The notes: generated by a model from the sequence alone, not told the origin. A DNA stretch of 64,000 bases from Streptomyces venezuelae (GCF_008642355.1 NZ_CP029193.1:1760001-1824000), one strand, 5' to 3'; positions 31,942-40,879 are shown, counted from the stretch's first letter. A program made the numbers and translations.

Positions 31942-32108
31942 CGGGCACCGAACGGGCACCCCATGCCCCTTAAACGGGCACGCCCGCACCCCGCGCCACT
32001 GGCCCCCGCCCCGCCAAGCGGGCAGATACGGGCATCATCGTGCCCGCTCGGAGCCTGGTAACCCCCCTCGTCCGCGCTGTAGAACTTCCCCACAGGCCCG
32101 AACGGGCA
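31942..32108 (+). promoter_or_regulatory. Multiple phased CGGGCA direct repeats upstream of the DeoR gene
   Basis: CGGGCA occurs at 31942, 31953, 31975, 32019, 32029 and 32103, mostly within (A)ACGGGCA(CC), plus one inverted copy TGCCCG at 32041-32046. The first four are 11, 22 and 44 bp apart, so they lie on one face of the helix. DeoR-family repressors typically bind such direct repeats. The region occupies the gap between the uronate dehydrogenase stop and the deoR start, so autoregulation and control of the downstream transporter are likely. Confidence 0.5.
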
Positions 32109-32162
32109 CCGCGGCGGACCACGGGCCGCGGCCCGCAGACCCAGGGGAAGAAGGTGGCGCCG

Positions 32163-32933
32163 ATGACCGCGGAGGAACGTCAGCGGCGGATCGTCAACGC
32201 GGCCCGGCACGCCGGCTCCGTCGACGTGACGGCCCTCGCCGGTGAGCTCGGCGTCGCCAAGGAGACCGTCCGCCGCGACCTGCGGGCCCTGGAGGACCAC
32301 GGCCTGGTCCGCCGCACCCACGGCGGCGCCTATCCCGTGGAGAGCGCGGGGTTCGAGACCACCCTCGCCTTCCGCACGACCATGCACGTCCCGGAGAAGC
32401 GGCGCATCGCCGCCGCCGCGGCCGAACTCCTCGGCGACGCCGAGACCGTCTTCGTCGACGAGGGCTTCACCCCGCAGCTGATCGCCGAGGCGCTGCCCGG
32501 AGCCGCGGCGGGCCGCCCCCTCACCGTCGTCACCGCCTCGCTCGCCACCGCCGGGTCCCTCGCCGAGGCCGAGAACATCACCGTGCTGCTGCTCGGCGGC
32601 CGGGTACGGCCCGGCACGCTCGCCACCGTCGACCACTGGACGACCCGCATGCTCGCCGGGTTCGTCATCGACCTCGCGTACATCGGCGCCAACGGCATCT
32701 CCCGCGAACACGGCCTGACGACGCCCGATCCCGCCGTCAGCGAGGTGAAGGCGCAGGCCATCAGGGCTTCGCGGCGCACCGTGTTCATGGGCGTGCACAC
32801 CAAGTTCGGGGCGACGAGCTTCTGCCGGTTCGCGGGCATCGGCGACCTCGACACGATCGTCACGAGCAGTCGGCTGCCCGCCTCCGAGGCGCACCGCTAC
32901 TCCCTCCTGGGCCCGCAGGTCCTCCGCGTCTGA
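32163..32933 (+). CDS. DeoR/GlpR family transcriptional repressor
   Basis: 256 aa from ATG 32163; GGGGAAGAAGG lies just upstream and a GTG at 32154 is an alternative. N-terminal helix-turn-helix (M-T-A-E-E-R-Q-R-R-I-V-N, then L-G-V-A-K-E-T-V-R-R-D-L-R-A-L-E-D-H-G-L) and the DeoR signature R-T-H-G-G-A-Y. The C-terminal sugar-phosphate isomerase-like domain carries F-V-D-E-G-F-T-P-Q, I-G-A-N-G-I-S and the final D-T-I-V-T-S. It lies directly upstream of the ABC importer operon and probably responds to a phosphorylated or acidic sugar taken up by it. Confidence 0.9.
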   Translation: MTAEERQRRIVNAARHAGSVDVTALAGELGVAKETVRRDLRALEDHGLVRRTHGGAYPVESAGFETTLAFRTTMHVPEKRRIAAAAAELLGDAETVFVDEGFTPQLIAEALPGAAAGRPLTVVTASLATAGSLAEAENITVLLLGGRVRPGTLATVDHWTTRMLAGFVIDLAYIGANGISREHGLTTPDPAVSEVKAQAIRASRRTVFMGVHTKFGATSFCRFAGIGDLDTIVTSSRLPASEAHRYSLLGPQVLRV

Positions 32934-33034
32934 CGCCCACTCCCCTCCATTCCCGCCGTCACCCCTCCCCTCCCCCGTCCCCCCGTACGCCGATCCGGGG
33001 TCCCGCACGCCCCGAAACACCCTCAGGAGCTTTC

Positions 33035-34399
33035 ATGCGAACCCCGAGCCGACGGAGGCCGCGCACGCTCGCCGCGGCCGCCGCAGGGGCGCTGCTCGCC
33101 CCGTTGCTCGCCGGCTGCTGGGCCGGCGCCGGCGGTGCAGGTTCAGGCGACTCCATCAACGTCCTCATGGTGAACAACCCGCAGATGGTGGAGTTGCGCA
33201 AGCTCACCGCCGCCCACTTCACCGAGGAGACGGGCATCAAGGTGAACTTCACCGTCCTGCCCGAGAACGACGTCCGCGACAAGATCAGCCAGGACTTCGC
33301 CAACCAGGCGGGCCAGTACGACGTCGCGACGCTCAGCAACTACGAGATACCGATCTACGCCAGGAACGGCTGGCTGCACGAGGTCGGTTCGTACGCCCGC
33401 GAGGACAGGACGTACGACGAGAAGGACATCCTGCCGCCCATGCGCGAGTCGCTCACCGGCAGCGACGGCAAGCTCTACGGACAGCCCTTCTACGGAGAGT
33501 CGTCCTTCCTGATGTACCGCAAGGACGTCTTCGAGAAGAACGGCCTGACCATGCCGAAGCACCCCACCTGGCAGCAGGTCGCCGACCTCGCCGCCCGCGT
33601 GGACGGCAAGGAGCCGGGGATGAAGGGCATCTGTCTGCGCGGACTGCCCGGCTGGGGCGAGGTGATGGCACCGCTCACGACCGTCGTCAACACCTTCGGG
33701 GGCACCTGGTTCGACAAGGACTGGAAGGCCCGCCTGGACTCCCCCGAGTTCGAAAAGGCAACCCGCTTCTACGTGGACCTCGTCCGCGAGCACGGCGAGT
33801 CCGGGGCGGCGCAGTCCGGCTATGCCGAGTGCCTCAACAACCTCACCCAGGGCAAGACCGCCATGTGGTACGACGCCACGGCCGCCGCCGGGTCCCTGGA
33901 GTCCGCCAAGTCCCCCGTGAAGGGCAAGATCGGCTACGTACCCGCTCCCGTGGTGAAGACCGAGAACTCCGGCTGGCTCTACACCTGGGCCTGGGGCATG
34001 CAGAAAGCCTCGCGCAACCCGGACAAGGCGTGGAAGTTCATCTCCTGGGCGTCCGGCAAGGAGTACGAGAAGCTCGTCGGCGAGAAGATCGGCTGGTCCA
34101 ACGTCCCCGCGGGCAAGCGCGCGTCGACCTACGCCAACCCCGCGTACCGCGAGGAGGCCGCCGCCTTCCAGGACGTCACCCGCGCCGCCATCGAAGGGGC
34201 CAGGCCCCGCGACCCCGGCGTGCAGCCCCGCCCGGCGCCCGGCATCCAGTTCGTGGGCATCCCCGAGTTCACCGACCTCGGCACCAAGGTCTCCCAGGAG
34301 ATCAGCGCGGCCATCGCCGGACGCCAGTCCGTCGAGTCGGCCCTGGAGAAGTCACAGGACCTCGCCGAGAAGATCTCCGAGGAGTACGAGGGACGATGA
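33035..34399 (+). CDS. ABC sugar/polyol transporter, substrate-binding lipoprotein
   Basis: 454 aa, ATG 33035 with AGGAG upstream. Lipobox L-L-A-G-C with Cys28. Family 1 solute-binding protein fold: I-N-V-L-M-V-N-N-P-Q near the N terminus, Q-Y-D-V-A-T-L-S-N-Y-E-I-P, G-Q-P-F-Y-G-E-S-S-F-L-M-Y-R, and W-G-M-Q-K-A-S. The pattern resembles the sorbitol/mannitol-type binding proteins. The stop overlaps the first permease gene (ATGA). No ATPase gene is present here, so a shared MsiK-type ATPase would have to serve the system, as is usual in Streptomyces. By context the substrate could be a polyol or sugar acid. Confidence 0.88.
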   Translation: MRTPSRRRPRTLAAAAAGALLAPLLAGCWAGAGGAGSGDSINVLMVNNPQMVELRKLTAAHFTEETGIKVNFTVLPENDVRDKISQDFANQAGQYDVATLSNYEIPIYARNGWLHEVGSYAREDRTYDEKDILPPMRESLTGSDGKLYGQPFYGESSFLMYRKDVFEKNGLTMPKHPTWQQVADLAARVDGKEPGMKGICLRGLPGWGEVMAPLTTVVNTFGGTWFDKDWKARLDSPEFEKATRFYVDLVREHGESGAAQSGYAECLNNLTQGKTAMWYDATAAAGSLESAKSPVKGKIGYVPAPVVKTENSGWLYTWAWGMQKASRNPDKAWKFISWASGKEYEKLVGEKIGWSNVPAGKRASTYANPAYREEAAAFQDVTRAAIEGARPRDPGVQPRPAPGIQFVGIPEFTDLGTKVSQEISAAIAGRQSVESALEKSQDLAEKISEEYEGR

Positions 34400-35349
34400 C
34401 CGCCACCGCGAACACCACCCCCGTGCGGCACACGCGCGTGCCCACCCCCAAGACCGCGCCACCCTCGAACCGACTGCGCGCCTGGGCCACCAGGGCGCCC
34501 CTGCTGCCCGCCCTCATCTTCATGGTCGCCGTGACCCAGCTGCCCTTCGTGGCGACCCTGGTGATCTCCTTCTTCGACTGGAACGCCCTCTACCCCGACG
34601 CCCGCAGCTTCACCGGACTCGGCAACTACTCCGAGGTCCTCACCGACCCCGACCTGCGCAAGTCCGTGCTCACCACGATCCTCCTGACCGCCACCGTGGT
34701 GCTCGCGAGCCTGGTCCTCGGACTCGCTCTCGCCCTGCTCCTGAACCGGAGGTTCAAGGGGCGCGGACTGGTCCGCACGCTGCTCATCGCGCCGTTCCTG
34801 CTGGTCCCCGTGGCCGCCGCGCTGCTGTGGAAACACGTGCTCTACAACCCCGAGTACGGGCTCTTCAACGGGCTGCTGCACTGGGTCGGCGGGGACTCGG
34901 CGGCGCAGCCCGACTGGATCTCCAACACGCCGCTCCTCGCCATCGAGGCGTCCCTCGTGTGGCAGTGGACGCCCTTCATGATGCTGATCCTGCTCGCGGG
35001 GCTGCAGAGCCGCGACCCCGAGCTGGTCGAGGCGGCCCGCATGGACGGCGCGAGCAACTGGCAGGTCTTCCGCCATCTGACGCTGCCGCACCTGCGCCGC
35101 TACCTCGAACTGGGCGCGCTGCTCGGCTCGATCTACATCGTGCAGAACTTCGACGCCGTCTTCACCATCACCTCGGGCGGCCTCGGCACGGCGAACCTGC
35201 CGTACACCGTCTACCAGAGCTTCTACCAGGCCCACGAGAACGGTCTGGCCTCCGCGGCGGGCGTGCTCGTCGTCATCGGCTCGATCATCATCGCGACGTT
35301 CGCCCTGCGGGTCGTCTCGTCCCTGTTCCGTGAGGAGGTGTCCCGCTGA
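34396..35349 (+). CDS. ABC sugar/polyol transporter permease 1 (MalF type)
   Basis: 317 aa, ATG 34396 overlapping the binding-protein stop. Six membrane helices after a Pro/Thr-rich cytoplasmic N terminus of about 35 residues. The EAA loop that contacts the ATPase is L-V-E-A-A-R-M-D-G-A-S-N-W-Q-V-F (about residues 210-225). T-L-P-H-L-R-R-Y follows. Its stop shares one base with the next permease start. Confidence 0.92.
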   Translation: MTATANTTPVRHTRVPTPKTAPPSNRLRAWATRAPLLPALIFMVAVTQLPFVATLVISFFDWNALYPDARSFTGLGNYSEVLTDPDLRKSVLTTILLTATVVLASLVLGLALALLLNRRFKGRGLVRTLLIAPFLLVPVAAALLWKHVLYNPEYGLFNGLLHWVGGDSAAQPDWISNTPLLAIEASLVWQWTPFMMLILLAGLQSRDPELVEAARMDGASNWQVFRHLTLPHLRRYLELGALLGSIYIVQNFDAVFTITSGGLGTANLPYTVYQSFYQAHENGLASAAGVLVVIGSIIIATFALRVVSSLFREEVSR

Positions 35350-36194
35350 TGAGGAACGCACGCGACAAGGGAGCACGCGGCAAGGGGATCGGCCTGGGCC
35401 TCGCCGCCTGGCTCGCCGGGATCCTGTTCTTCCTGCCCATCGCCTGGATGGTCCTGACCTCCTTCCACTCGGAGGAGGACGCCGCGACCAACCCGCCCTC
35501 ACTGGCCGCCCCGCTCACCCTCGACGGCTACCGGGACTTCTTCGGGACGGGCGGCGGCGCGAGCCCCTGGCCGTCCCTGATCAACTCGACGGTCGCGTCG
35601 CTCGCCTCGACCCTCCTGGTCCTCGTCCTCGCGCTGCCGGCCGCGTACGCCCTGTCCCTGCGGCCCGTGAAGAAGTGGACGGACGTGCTCTTCTTCTTCC
35701 TGTCGACGAAGATGCTGCCGGTCGTCGCCGGACTCCTGCCGATCTACCTCTTCGCCAAGAACACCGGCATGCTGGACAACATCTGGCTGCTCGTCCTGCT
35801 CTACACCTCGATGAACCTGCCGATCGCGGTGTGGATGATGCAGTCGTTCCTCGCCGAGGTGCCCAAACCCGTCATCGAGGCCGCGCAGATCGACGGGGCG
35901 CGGCTGCCGACGATCCTCACGCGCGTGGTGGCACCCATCGCACTGCCCGGGATCGCGGCGACCTCCCTGATCTGCTTCATCTTCAGCTGGAACGAGCTGC
36001 TCTTCGCGCGGGTCCTCACGGGCGTCGTCGCCCAGACCGCGCCCGTCTTCCTGACCGGCTTCATCACCAGCCAGGGCCTGTTCCTGGCGAAGGTGTGCGC
36101 CGCGTCGCTCGTGATCTCCCTGCCGGTGCTCGCCGCGGGGTTCGCCGCCCAGGACAAGCTGGTCCAGGGCCTGTCGTTGGGAGCCGTCAAATGA
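35349..36194 (+). CDS. ABC sugar/polyol transporter permease 2 (MalG type)
   Basis: 281 aa, ATG 35349. Six membrane helices; EAA loop V-I-E-A-A-Q-I-D-G-A-R-L-P-T-I (about residues 176-190). M-N-L-P-I-A-V-W-M and W-N-E-L-L-F-A are typical of the MalG/SmoG-like subunit. Forms the channel with permease 1. The 3' end carries one half of a 20-bp tandem duplication shared with the start of the next gene. Confidence 0.92.
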   Translation: MRNARDKGARGKGIGLGLAAWLAGILFFLPIAWMVLTSFHSEEDAATNPPSLAAPLTLDGYRDFFGTGGGASPWPSLINSTVASLASTLLVLVLALPAAYALSLRPVKKWTDVLFFFLSTKMLPVVAGLLPIYLFAKNTGMLDNIWLLVLLYTSMNLPIAVWMMQSFLAEVPKPVIEAAQIDGARLPTILTRVVAPIALPGIAATSLICFIFSWNELLFARVLTGVVAQTAPVFLTGFITSQGLFLAKVCAASLVISLPVLAAGFAAQDKLVQGLSLGAVK

Positions 36195-36210
36195 ACCAGG
36201 GAGCCGCCAA

Positions 36211-37200
36211 GTGAAGGCCGCCATCATCGAGTCCGTCGGCAAGGCCGTCGTCGGGGACGTGCCCGACCCGACGCCCGGCCCCCGTGACGTCGTCGTCGAG
36301 GTCGCCGCGTGCGGCCTGTGCGGCACCGATCTGCACATCCTCCAGGGGGAGTTCGCGCCGACCCTGCCGGTCGTGCCGGGCCACGAGTTCGCCGGCGAGG
36401 TCGTCGCGCTCGGCAGTGACGTCCGGACGCTCGCCGTCGGCGACCGGGTCGCCGTCGACCCCTCGCTGCACTGCCACGAGTGCCGCTACTGCCGGGACGG
36501 CCGGGGCAACCTCTGCGAGCGGTGGGCCGCGATCGGCGTGACCACCGCGGGCGGCGCCGCCCAGTACGCGGTGGCACCCGCCGCCAACTGCGTACGCCTG
36601 CCCGACCACGTCCGCACCCAGGACGCCGCCCTGATCGAGCCGCTGTCCTGCGCGGTGCGCGGCTACGACGTGCTGCGCTCCCGGCTCGGCGCGCACGTCC
36701 TGATCTACGGCTCCGGGACGATGGGCCTGATGATGCTGGAACTCGCCAAACGCACCGGCGCGGCGAGCGTGGACGTCGTGGACCTGAACGCGGACCGGCT
36801 CGCGACCGCGCGACGCCTCGGCGTCTCGGGGTCGGCGGCCGGCGCGGACGAGCTGGACCGGCCCCAGGGCTGGGACGTCGTCATCGACGCGACCGGCAAC
36901 GCGGCGGCGATCCAGGACGGGCTCGAACGCGTCGCCAAGGCGGGCACGTTCCTGCAGTTCGGCGTCGCCGACTACGCCACGCGCGTGAAGATCGACCCGT
37001 ACCGCATCTACAACCAGGAGATCACCATCACCGGTTCGATGGCGGTCCTGCACAGCTACGAGCGGGCGGCGGAGCTCTTCGCGGCCGGCGTCCTCGACCC
37101 CGACGTCTTCATCAGCGACCGGCTGCCGCTCGCGGAGTACCCGCAGGCGCTCGACCGGTTCGCCGCCGGGATGGGGCGGAAGATCGTGGTCGTCCCGTAG
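36211..37200 (+). CDS. Zinc-dependent medium-chain alcohol/polyol dehydrogenase
   Basis: 329 aa from GTG 36211. MDR fold. Catalytic zinc motif C-G-L-C-G-T-D (Cys at about residue 36) and G-H-E-F-A-G-E-V; structural zinc loop C-H-E-C-R-Y-C-R-D-G-R-G-N-L-C; Rossmann part Y-G-S-G-T-M-G-L-M-M-L-E. It belongs to the threonine/sorbitol dehydrogenase-like group and should oxidise a polyol or sugar that enters through the ABC importer just upstream (16 bp gap), with NAD as acceptor. Substrate not determinable from sequence. Confidence 0.88.
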   Translation: MKAAIIESVGKAVVGDVPDPTPGPRDVVVEVAACGLCGTDLHILQGEFAPTLPVVPGHEFAGEVVALGSDVRTLAVGDRVAVDPSLHCHECRYCRDGRGNLCERWAAIGVTTAGGAAQYAVAPAANCVRLPDHVRTQDAALIEPLSCAVRGYDVLRSRLGAHVLIYGSGTMGLMMLELAKRTGAASVDVVDLNADRLATARRLGVSGSAAGADELDRPQGWDVVIDATGNAAAIQDGLERVAKAGTFLQFGVADYATRVKIDPYRIYNQEITITGSMAVLHSYERAAELFAAGVLDPDVFISDRLPLAEYPQALDRFAAGMGRKIVVVP

Positions 37201-37257
37201 ACCGGTGTGCCCAAATTCGGTACCGCGAGGGCGGGGCCGGGACGTACGCTCCCGGCC

Positions 37258-37479
37258 ATGCCGAGACCGCACGGATTCACGTACGAAGAGCGCGCCGACG
37301 GGACCGTCCTGATCACCCACGGCGGGCGTGCCGCGGGAACGCTGCGCGGCGGCCGCGCCGAGCAGTTCCTCGGCGAGGTGACGGGCGGCGACCCGCAGCT
37401 GGTGATGGCCCGCTGGACCGGGAACCACAAGCGCGGCAACGAACGTGCCGCCCGCGCCCACCCGCGCAACCGCGGCTGA
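37258..37479 (+). CDS. Small conserved Streptomyces protein
   Basis: 73 aa from ATG 37258. The longer frame starting at 37207 adds a low-complexity peptide and lacks a ribosome site. Beta-rich N-terminal half (G-F-T-Y-E-E-R-A-D-G-T-V-L-I-T-H-G-G) and a helical, basic C-terminal half (M-A-R-W-T-G-N-H-K-R-G-N-E-R) that could contact nucleic acid. I recall similar short proteins in other Streptomyces but know no function. Confidence 0.6.
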   Translation: MPRPHGFTYEERADGTVLITHGGRAAGTLRGGRAEQFLGEVTGGDPQLVMARWTGNHKRGNERAARAHPRNRG

Positions 37480-37569
37480 GAAACCACGCCTCACACGGCC
37501 GGAAAACACCTGGAAAAAACCTTCGCCGGGTAAGGGAACGGCAAAGCGGGATCGTTCGTTACCCCAGGC

Positions 37570-38814
37570 ATGACAGCTATGACCCCCGGCTCGAACATCC
37601 CGCTGACCGCCGCCCGCGTGGCGGTGGACGTCGCCGCTCCGGTGCGGCTCGACGTATCGGGCCTGCTGCTCACCGCCGACGGCAAGGTGCGCTCCGACGA
37701 CGACTTCATCTTCTTCAACCAGCCCTCCGGCCCCGGCGTGACCTACCAGTCGGGCGGCGGCACGACCCCCGACAAGGTCACCGTCGACACGGCCGCCGTG
37801 CCGCCCGGCATCGAGAAGATCGTCGTGACCGCGAGCCCGGACGCGGCGGGCCAGACCTTCCAGGGCATCGAGCCGACCGCCACGATCCGCAACGCCGACG
37901 ACGGCTCGGTGCTCGCCACCTTCACTCCGCCGCAGCTCGGCACCGAGACCGCCCTCGTGATCGTGGAGATCTACCTGCGCAACGGCGCGTGGAAGGCCCG
38001 CGCGGTCGGCCAGGGGTACTCCAACGGTCTCGCGGGCATCGCCACGGACTTCGGCGTCTCGGTGGAGGAGCCCGCCCCGGCCCCCGCCGCCGCGCCCGCG
38101 GCTCCCGCCGCTCCCCCTGCTCCCCCGGCTCCGCCCGTCGGCCGGCCGGTGCAGGGCCCGCCCCCGCCGGTCGCCGACCCGCGTCAGGCGGCGCCCGCCG
38201 CTCCCGCGGCCCCCGCCGCGCCCGCGCCCGGCGCCGGGAAGATCAACCTGGACAAGGGCCGCGTCAGCCTCCAGAAGAACCAGACGGTGTCCCTGGTCAA
38301 GGGTGGCCGTCCACTGCTCTCGCAGGTCAAGATGGGTCTCGGCTGGGAGCCCGCGTTCCGTGGCAAGGACATCGACCTCGACGCGTCCGTGATCGCGTAC
38401 GGCCCGCAGCGCAACCACGTCGACAGCTGCTACTTCGGCAAGCTGTCGATCGTGAACGGCGCGATCAAGCACTCCGGCGACAACCTCACGGGTGAGGGCG
38501 GCGGTGACGACGAGGTGATCGTCGTCGACCTCGGCCGTCTCCCGCAGGACGTCACGGGCCTGGTCTTCACGGTGAACTCGTTCTCCGGCCAGAAGTTCAC
38601 GGAGGTCGCGAAGGCGTACTGCCGCCTGATCGACGCGGCGTCCGGCGAGGAGCTGGTCCGCTTCGACCTCACCAACGCCGAGGCGCAGACGGGCGTCATG
38701 ATGGCGAAGCTGATCAAGCAGTTCAGCGGCGAGTGGGAAATGACCGGTATGGGACAGTTCGTCAAGTCCCGTACGGTGCGCGGCATGGTGAAGCCCGCGG
38801 CGCAGGCGCTCTGA
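37570..38814 (+). CDS. Tandem TerD-domain protein
   Basis: 414 aa. Two TerD (calcium-binding stress) domains, about residues 5-168 and 222-412, joined by an Ala/Pro linker (169-218). Each domain has the characteristic core: D-D-D-F-I-F-F-N-Q-P in the first and D-L-D-A-S-V-I-A-Y-G, G-D-D-E-V-I-V-V-D-L, F-T-V-N-S-F-S-G-Q-K-F in the second. TerD proteins bind Ca2+ through such Asp-rich loops and are tied to tellurite, phage and general stress. The first domain looks shorter and more degenerate (no D-L-D-A). Ends in a strong terminator. Confidence 0.9.
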   Translation: MTAMTPGSNIPLTAARVAVDVAAPVRLDVSGLLLTADGKVRSDDDFIFFNQPSGPGVTYQSGGGTTPDKVTVDTAAVPPGIEKIVVTASPDAAGQTFQGIEPTATIRNADDGSVLATFTPPQLGTETALVIVEIYLRNGAWKARAVGQGYSNGLAGIATDFGVSVEEPAPAPAAAPAAPAAPPAPPAPPVGRPVQGPPPPVADPRQAAPAAPAAPAAPAPGAGKINLDKGRVSLQKNQTVSLVKGGRPLLSQVKMGLGWEPAFRGKDIDLDASVIAYGPQRNHVDSCYFGKLSIVNGAIKHSGDNLTGEGGGDDEVIVVDLGRLPQDVTGLVFTVNSFSGQKFTEVAKAYCRLIDAASGEELVRFDLTNAEAQTGVMMAKLIKQFSGEWEMTGMGQFVKSRTVRGMVKPAAQAL

Positions 38815-38844
38815 CCTTCCGCGCCCCCGCCCGGGAACACGCCG

Positions 38845-38880
38845 AGGGGCGGCGGTCCGCACAAGCGGTCCGCCGCCCCT
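38845..38880. terminator. Bidirectional terminator after the TerD gene
   Basis: 16-bp stem with a single mismatch (38845-38860 with 38865-38880) and loop ACAA, between the TerD stop and the stop of the convergent small gene. Confidence 0.8.
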
Positions 38881-38928
38881 CGATCGGTTCGGGTCACGGC
38901 ATCGGCATCTACATCGACAGCGTCGGTG

Positions 38929-39156
38929 TCAGAGCTTGGCCAGCTTCGGATAAGGGCTCAGGAACCGTCCCTGACGGCCGGCGAAGTCGATGACGACCGC
39001 GTCCTCTCCCTCGACGCCCACGATCCTTCCCAGGCCGTACTGGTCGTGGGAGACCCTGTCACCCACCTCGAAGTGCTCCACGGGTGGAGCGGGCGGGGCG
39101 GGCACGTTGAAGGGACTGTTCGGCAGGTGTCGGCGCGAGCCGGGGGGCCTCGTCAT
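38929..39156 (-). CDS. Small protein with a Tudor-like domain as in UvrD/PcrA C termini
   Basis: 75 aa, ATG 39156. A Pro-rich N-terminal 27 residues lead to F-E-V-G-D-R-V-S-H-D-Q-Y-G-L-G-R-I-V-G-V-E-G, then V-V-I-D-F and a final Y-P-K-L-A-K-L. This is the Tudor/CarD-like fold found at the C terminus of UvrD/PcrA helicases, where it binds RNA polymerase. A stand-alone copy could be an RNA-polymerase-binding factor; that is inference. It is transcribed in the same direction as the Ro60 gene, 137 bp downstream of its stop. Confidence 0.7.
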   Translation of the reverse strand: MTRPPGSRRHLPNSPFNVPAPPAPPVEHFEVGDRVSHDQYGLGRIVGVEGEDAVVIDFAGRQGRFLSPYPKLAKL

Positions 39157-39293
39157 ATTCGCAGTATGGGGCTTCGGGAGCCCGCGGCACCATGCTCTGT
39201 ACTGACACTGCCCTCACATCGGTATGGAACAGACACACAAGTCACGGTGTGTGCGCCCTCGGCGACGGTACGGATACGACCCGAACGGGGGAC

Positions 39294-40877
39294 TCAGCCG
39301 ACGGTCCACGGCCAGTCGGCGTTCTCCCCCGCCTCGATCAGCTGCACCATCCGGAACGCCGCGTCCGACAGGCCGCCGAAGACGTGCCGGTTGCCCTCGC
39401 CCGACGCGCCGTGGCCCGCGCGGTAGCCCGCGAGGTTCCAGGTGTAGACGGGGACGTCCGCCGGGACCTGCTCGGTCGGGTCGCCGTGGTAGTGGTACGT
39501 CGCCTGCTCGTCGGTGACGATCAGCACCCGGTCGTGCTTCCTGTAGAAGCGGCGCACGGCCTCGGTGGTGTTCGTGCCGCCGAGGTCGCCGAAGCGGCCG
39601 AGGACCTTCAGGACGGACTCGCCCGCGCGGAACGTCACCGCCTGGCTGCTGGTGCCGAACTGGACCAGGTCCGCGTCGGCGGCCCGCAGCGCGAGCGCCG
39701 TGCCGAAGATCGCGGCCGCGTCGGCCCGGTTGAGCTGCGAGCGGTCCGAGAGCGGCGACCACATCGAGCCGGAGCGGTCGACGAGGATCAACGTCCGGCC
39801 CGGCAGCGACGGCACGTTCGCGAGCGAGTGGCCGAGCGCCTGTTCCAGCGGGTACGACCAGCGGAGCGACGGCGCGTGCTGGTACGCGGCGAGGTAGCGG
39901 AACGGGAACTGCCGCGACGTCGCCACGGTCTCCGGGTCGGCGAGCCTGGCCGCGGCGGTCGCCGCCACCTCGTCCGAGACGCCCGCCTCGTCGAAGTTCC
40001 GCAGGTTGCGGACGAGCGCCATGGCACCCATCGACGGGATCACGGCCTCCCAGGCCGCCTTGTCCATGGGGCCCTGCAGCCAGCCGGCGAGCGCCTCCCA
40101 GGTGATGCCCGCGGCGGCGAGCCGCTCGGCGCCGCCGTCACCGGTGACCACGGCGCGCCGCTCCTCGACGGGCAGCGCCATGAGCGCGCGGTGCGCGGTG
40201 AGGACGCGCGCGCCCTCGGGCGGCACCGCGGTCTCCGGGTGGTGCCGACGGTCGAGCGCGTACCGGAACAGGTCGCCCTGCCACGGCTTCGCCGGGTCCG
40301 GTGATGCGTGCACGAGGTTGAGGATGTCGCCGAAGCGGTAGCCCTTGGTCGCGGTGTCGTACTTGAGCAGGGACTTCTCGGTGTAGAGGCGGCGTACGGC
40401 GTCGGCGATGCCGCGCTTGACGGGCTTGGGGATCGCGCGGCCGTACGTCGACGTCCAGTAGCCGAGGAGCTCGCCCGGCTCGTCGGGGCGGCGCAGCACG
40501 GACGCGACGACCTGACGGCCCGTGGGGCCGCCGGTGGCGTCGGCGTCGAGGCGCGCCTTGACGTACTCGGCGGCGCCGACGAGCGAGGCGGTGCGCAGGT
40601 TGCCGTCGCCGCGCAGCCAGCCGAGCAGGCCCGCGGTCCACTCCGGGTCCTCGACGGCGAGGCGCCGCACGAGTGCGGCGAACCGGTCGTCGCGGCGGTC
40701 GCCGGTCTCGTAGAAGGTCTGCTGGGAGACGAAATTCGCGACGGAGAGCAGAAAAAGCTCGGACCGCGCGTCCCGCAGATGACCGCGACCGCCCTCGTGC
40801 GTGCGGGTGGTGCGGCCGGTCGACTTCACCGCGGAAGTGACCCGCGCCTTGACGGACTTGGTGTTGAAACGCGCCAT
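39294..40877 (-). CDS. rsr: Ro60 ortholog, TROVE domain protein (Y-RNA binding)
   Basis: 527 aa from ATG 40877 (GGGGGAA six bases upstream); longer upstream frames would run into the RNA genes. The TROVE HEAT-repeat ring (about residues 25-345) begins E-L-F-L-L-S-V-A-N-F-V-S-Q-Q-T-F-Y-E-T and includes the W-S-T-S/Y-G-R-A-I-P-K-P-V-K-R-G-I-A-D-A-V region typical of Ro60. The C-terminal von Willebrand A domain has an intact MIDAS: D-R-S-G-S from Asp367, G-G-T-N-T-T-E and V-T-D-E-Q. Ro60 proteins bind misfolded RNA and Y RNAs; in Deinococcus and Salmonella they tether PNPase to structured RNA. Two Y-RNA-like genes lie immediately upstream on the same strand. The gene symbol is by analogy with D. 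radiodurans rsr. Confidence 0.93.
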   Translation of the reverse strand: MARFNTKSVKARVTSAVKSTGRTTRTHEGGRGHLRDARSELFLLSVANFVSQQTFYETGDRRDDRFAALVRRLAVEDPEWTAGLLGWLRGDGNLRTASLVGAAEYVKARLDADATGGPTGRQVVASVLRRPDEPGELLGYWTSTYGRAIPKPVKRGIADAVRRLYTEKSLLKYDTATKGYRFGDILNLVHASPDPAKPWQGDLFRYALDRRHHPETAVPPEGARVLTAHRALMALPVEERRAVVTGDGGAERLAAAGITWEALAGWLQGPMDKAAWEAVIPSMGAMALVRNLRNFDEAGVSDEVAATAAARLADPETVATSRQFPFRYLAAYQHAPSLRWSYPLEQALGHSLANVPSLPGRTLILVDRSGSMWSPLSDRSQLNRADAAAIFGTALALRAADADLVQFGTSSQAVTFRAGESVLKVLGRFGDLGGTNTTEAVRRFYRKHDRVLIVTDEQATYHYHGDPTEQVPADVPVYTWNLAGYRAGHGASGEGNRHVFGGLSDAAFRMVQLIEAGENADWPWTVG

Positions 40878-40879
40878 GA

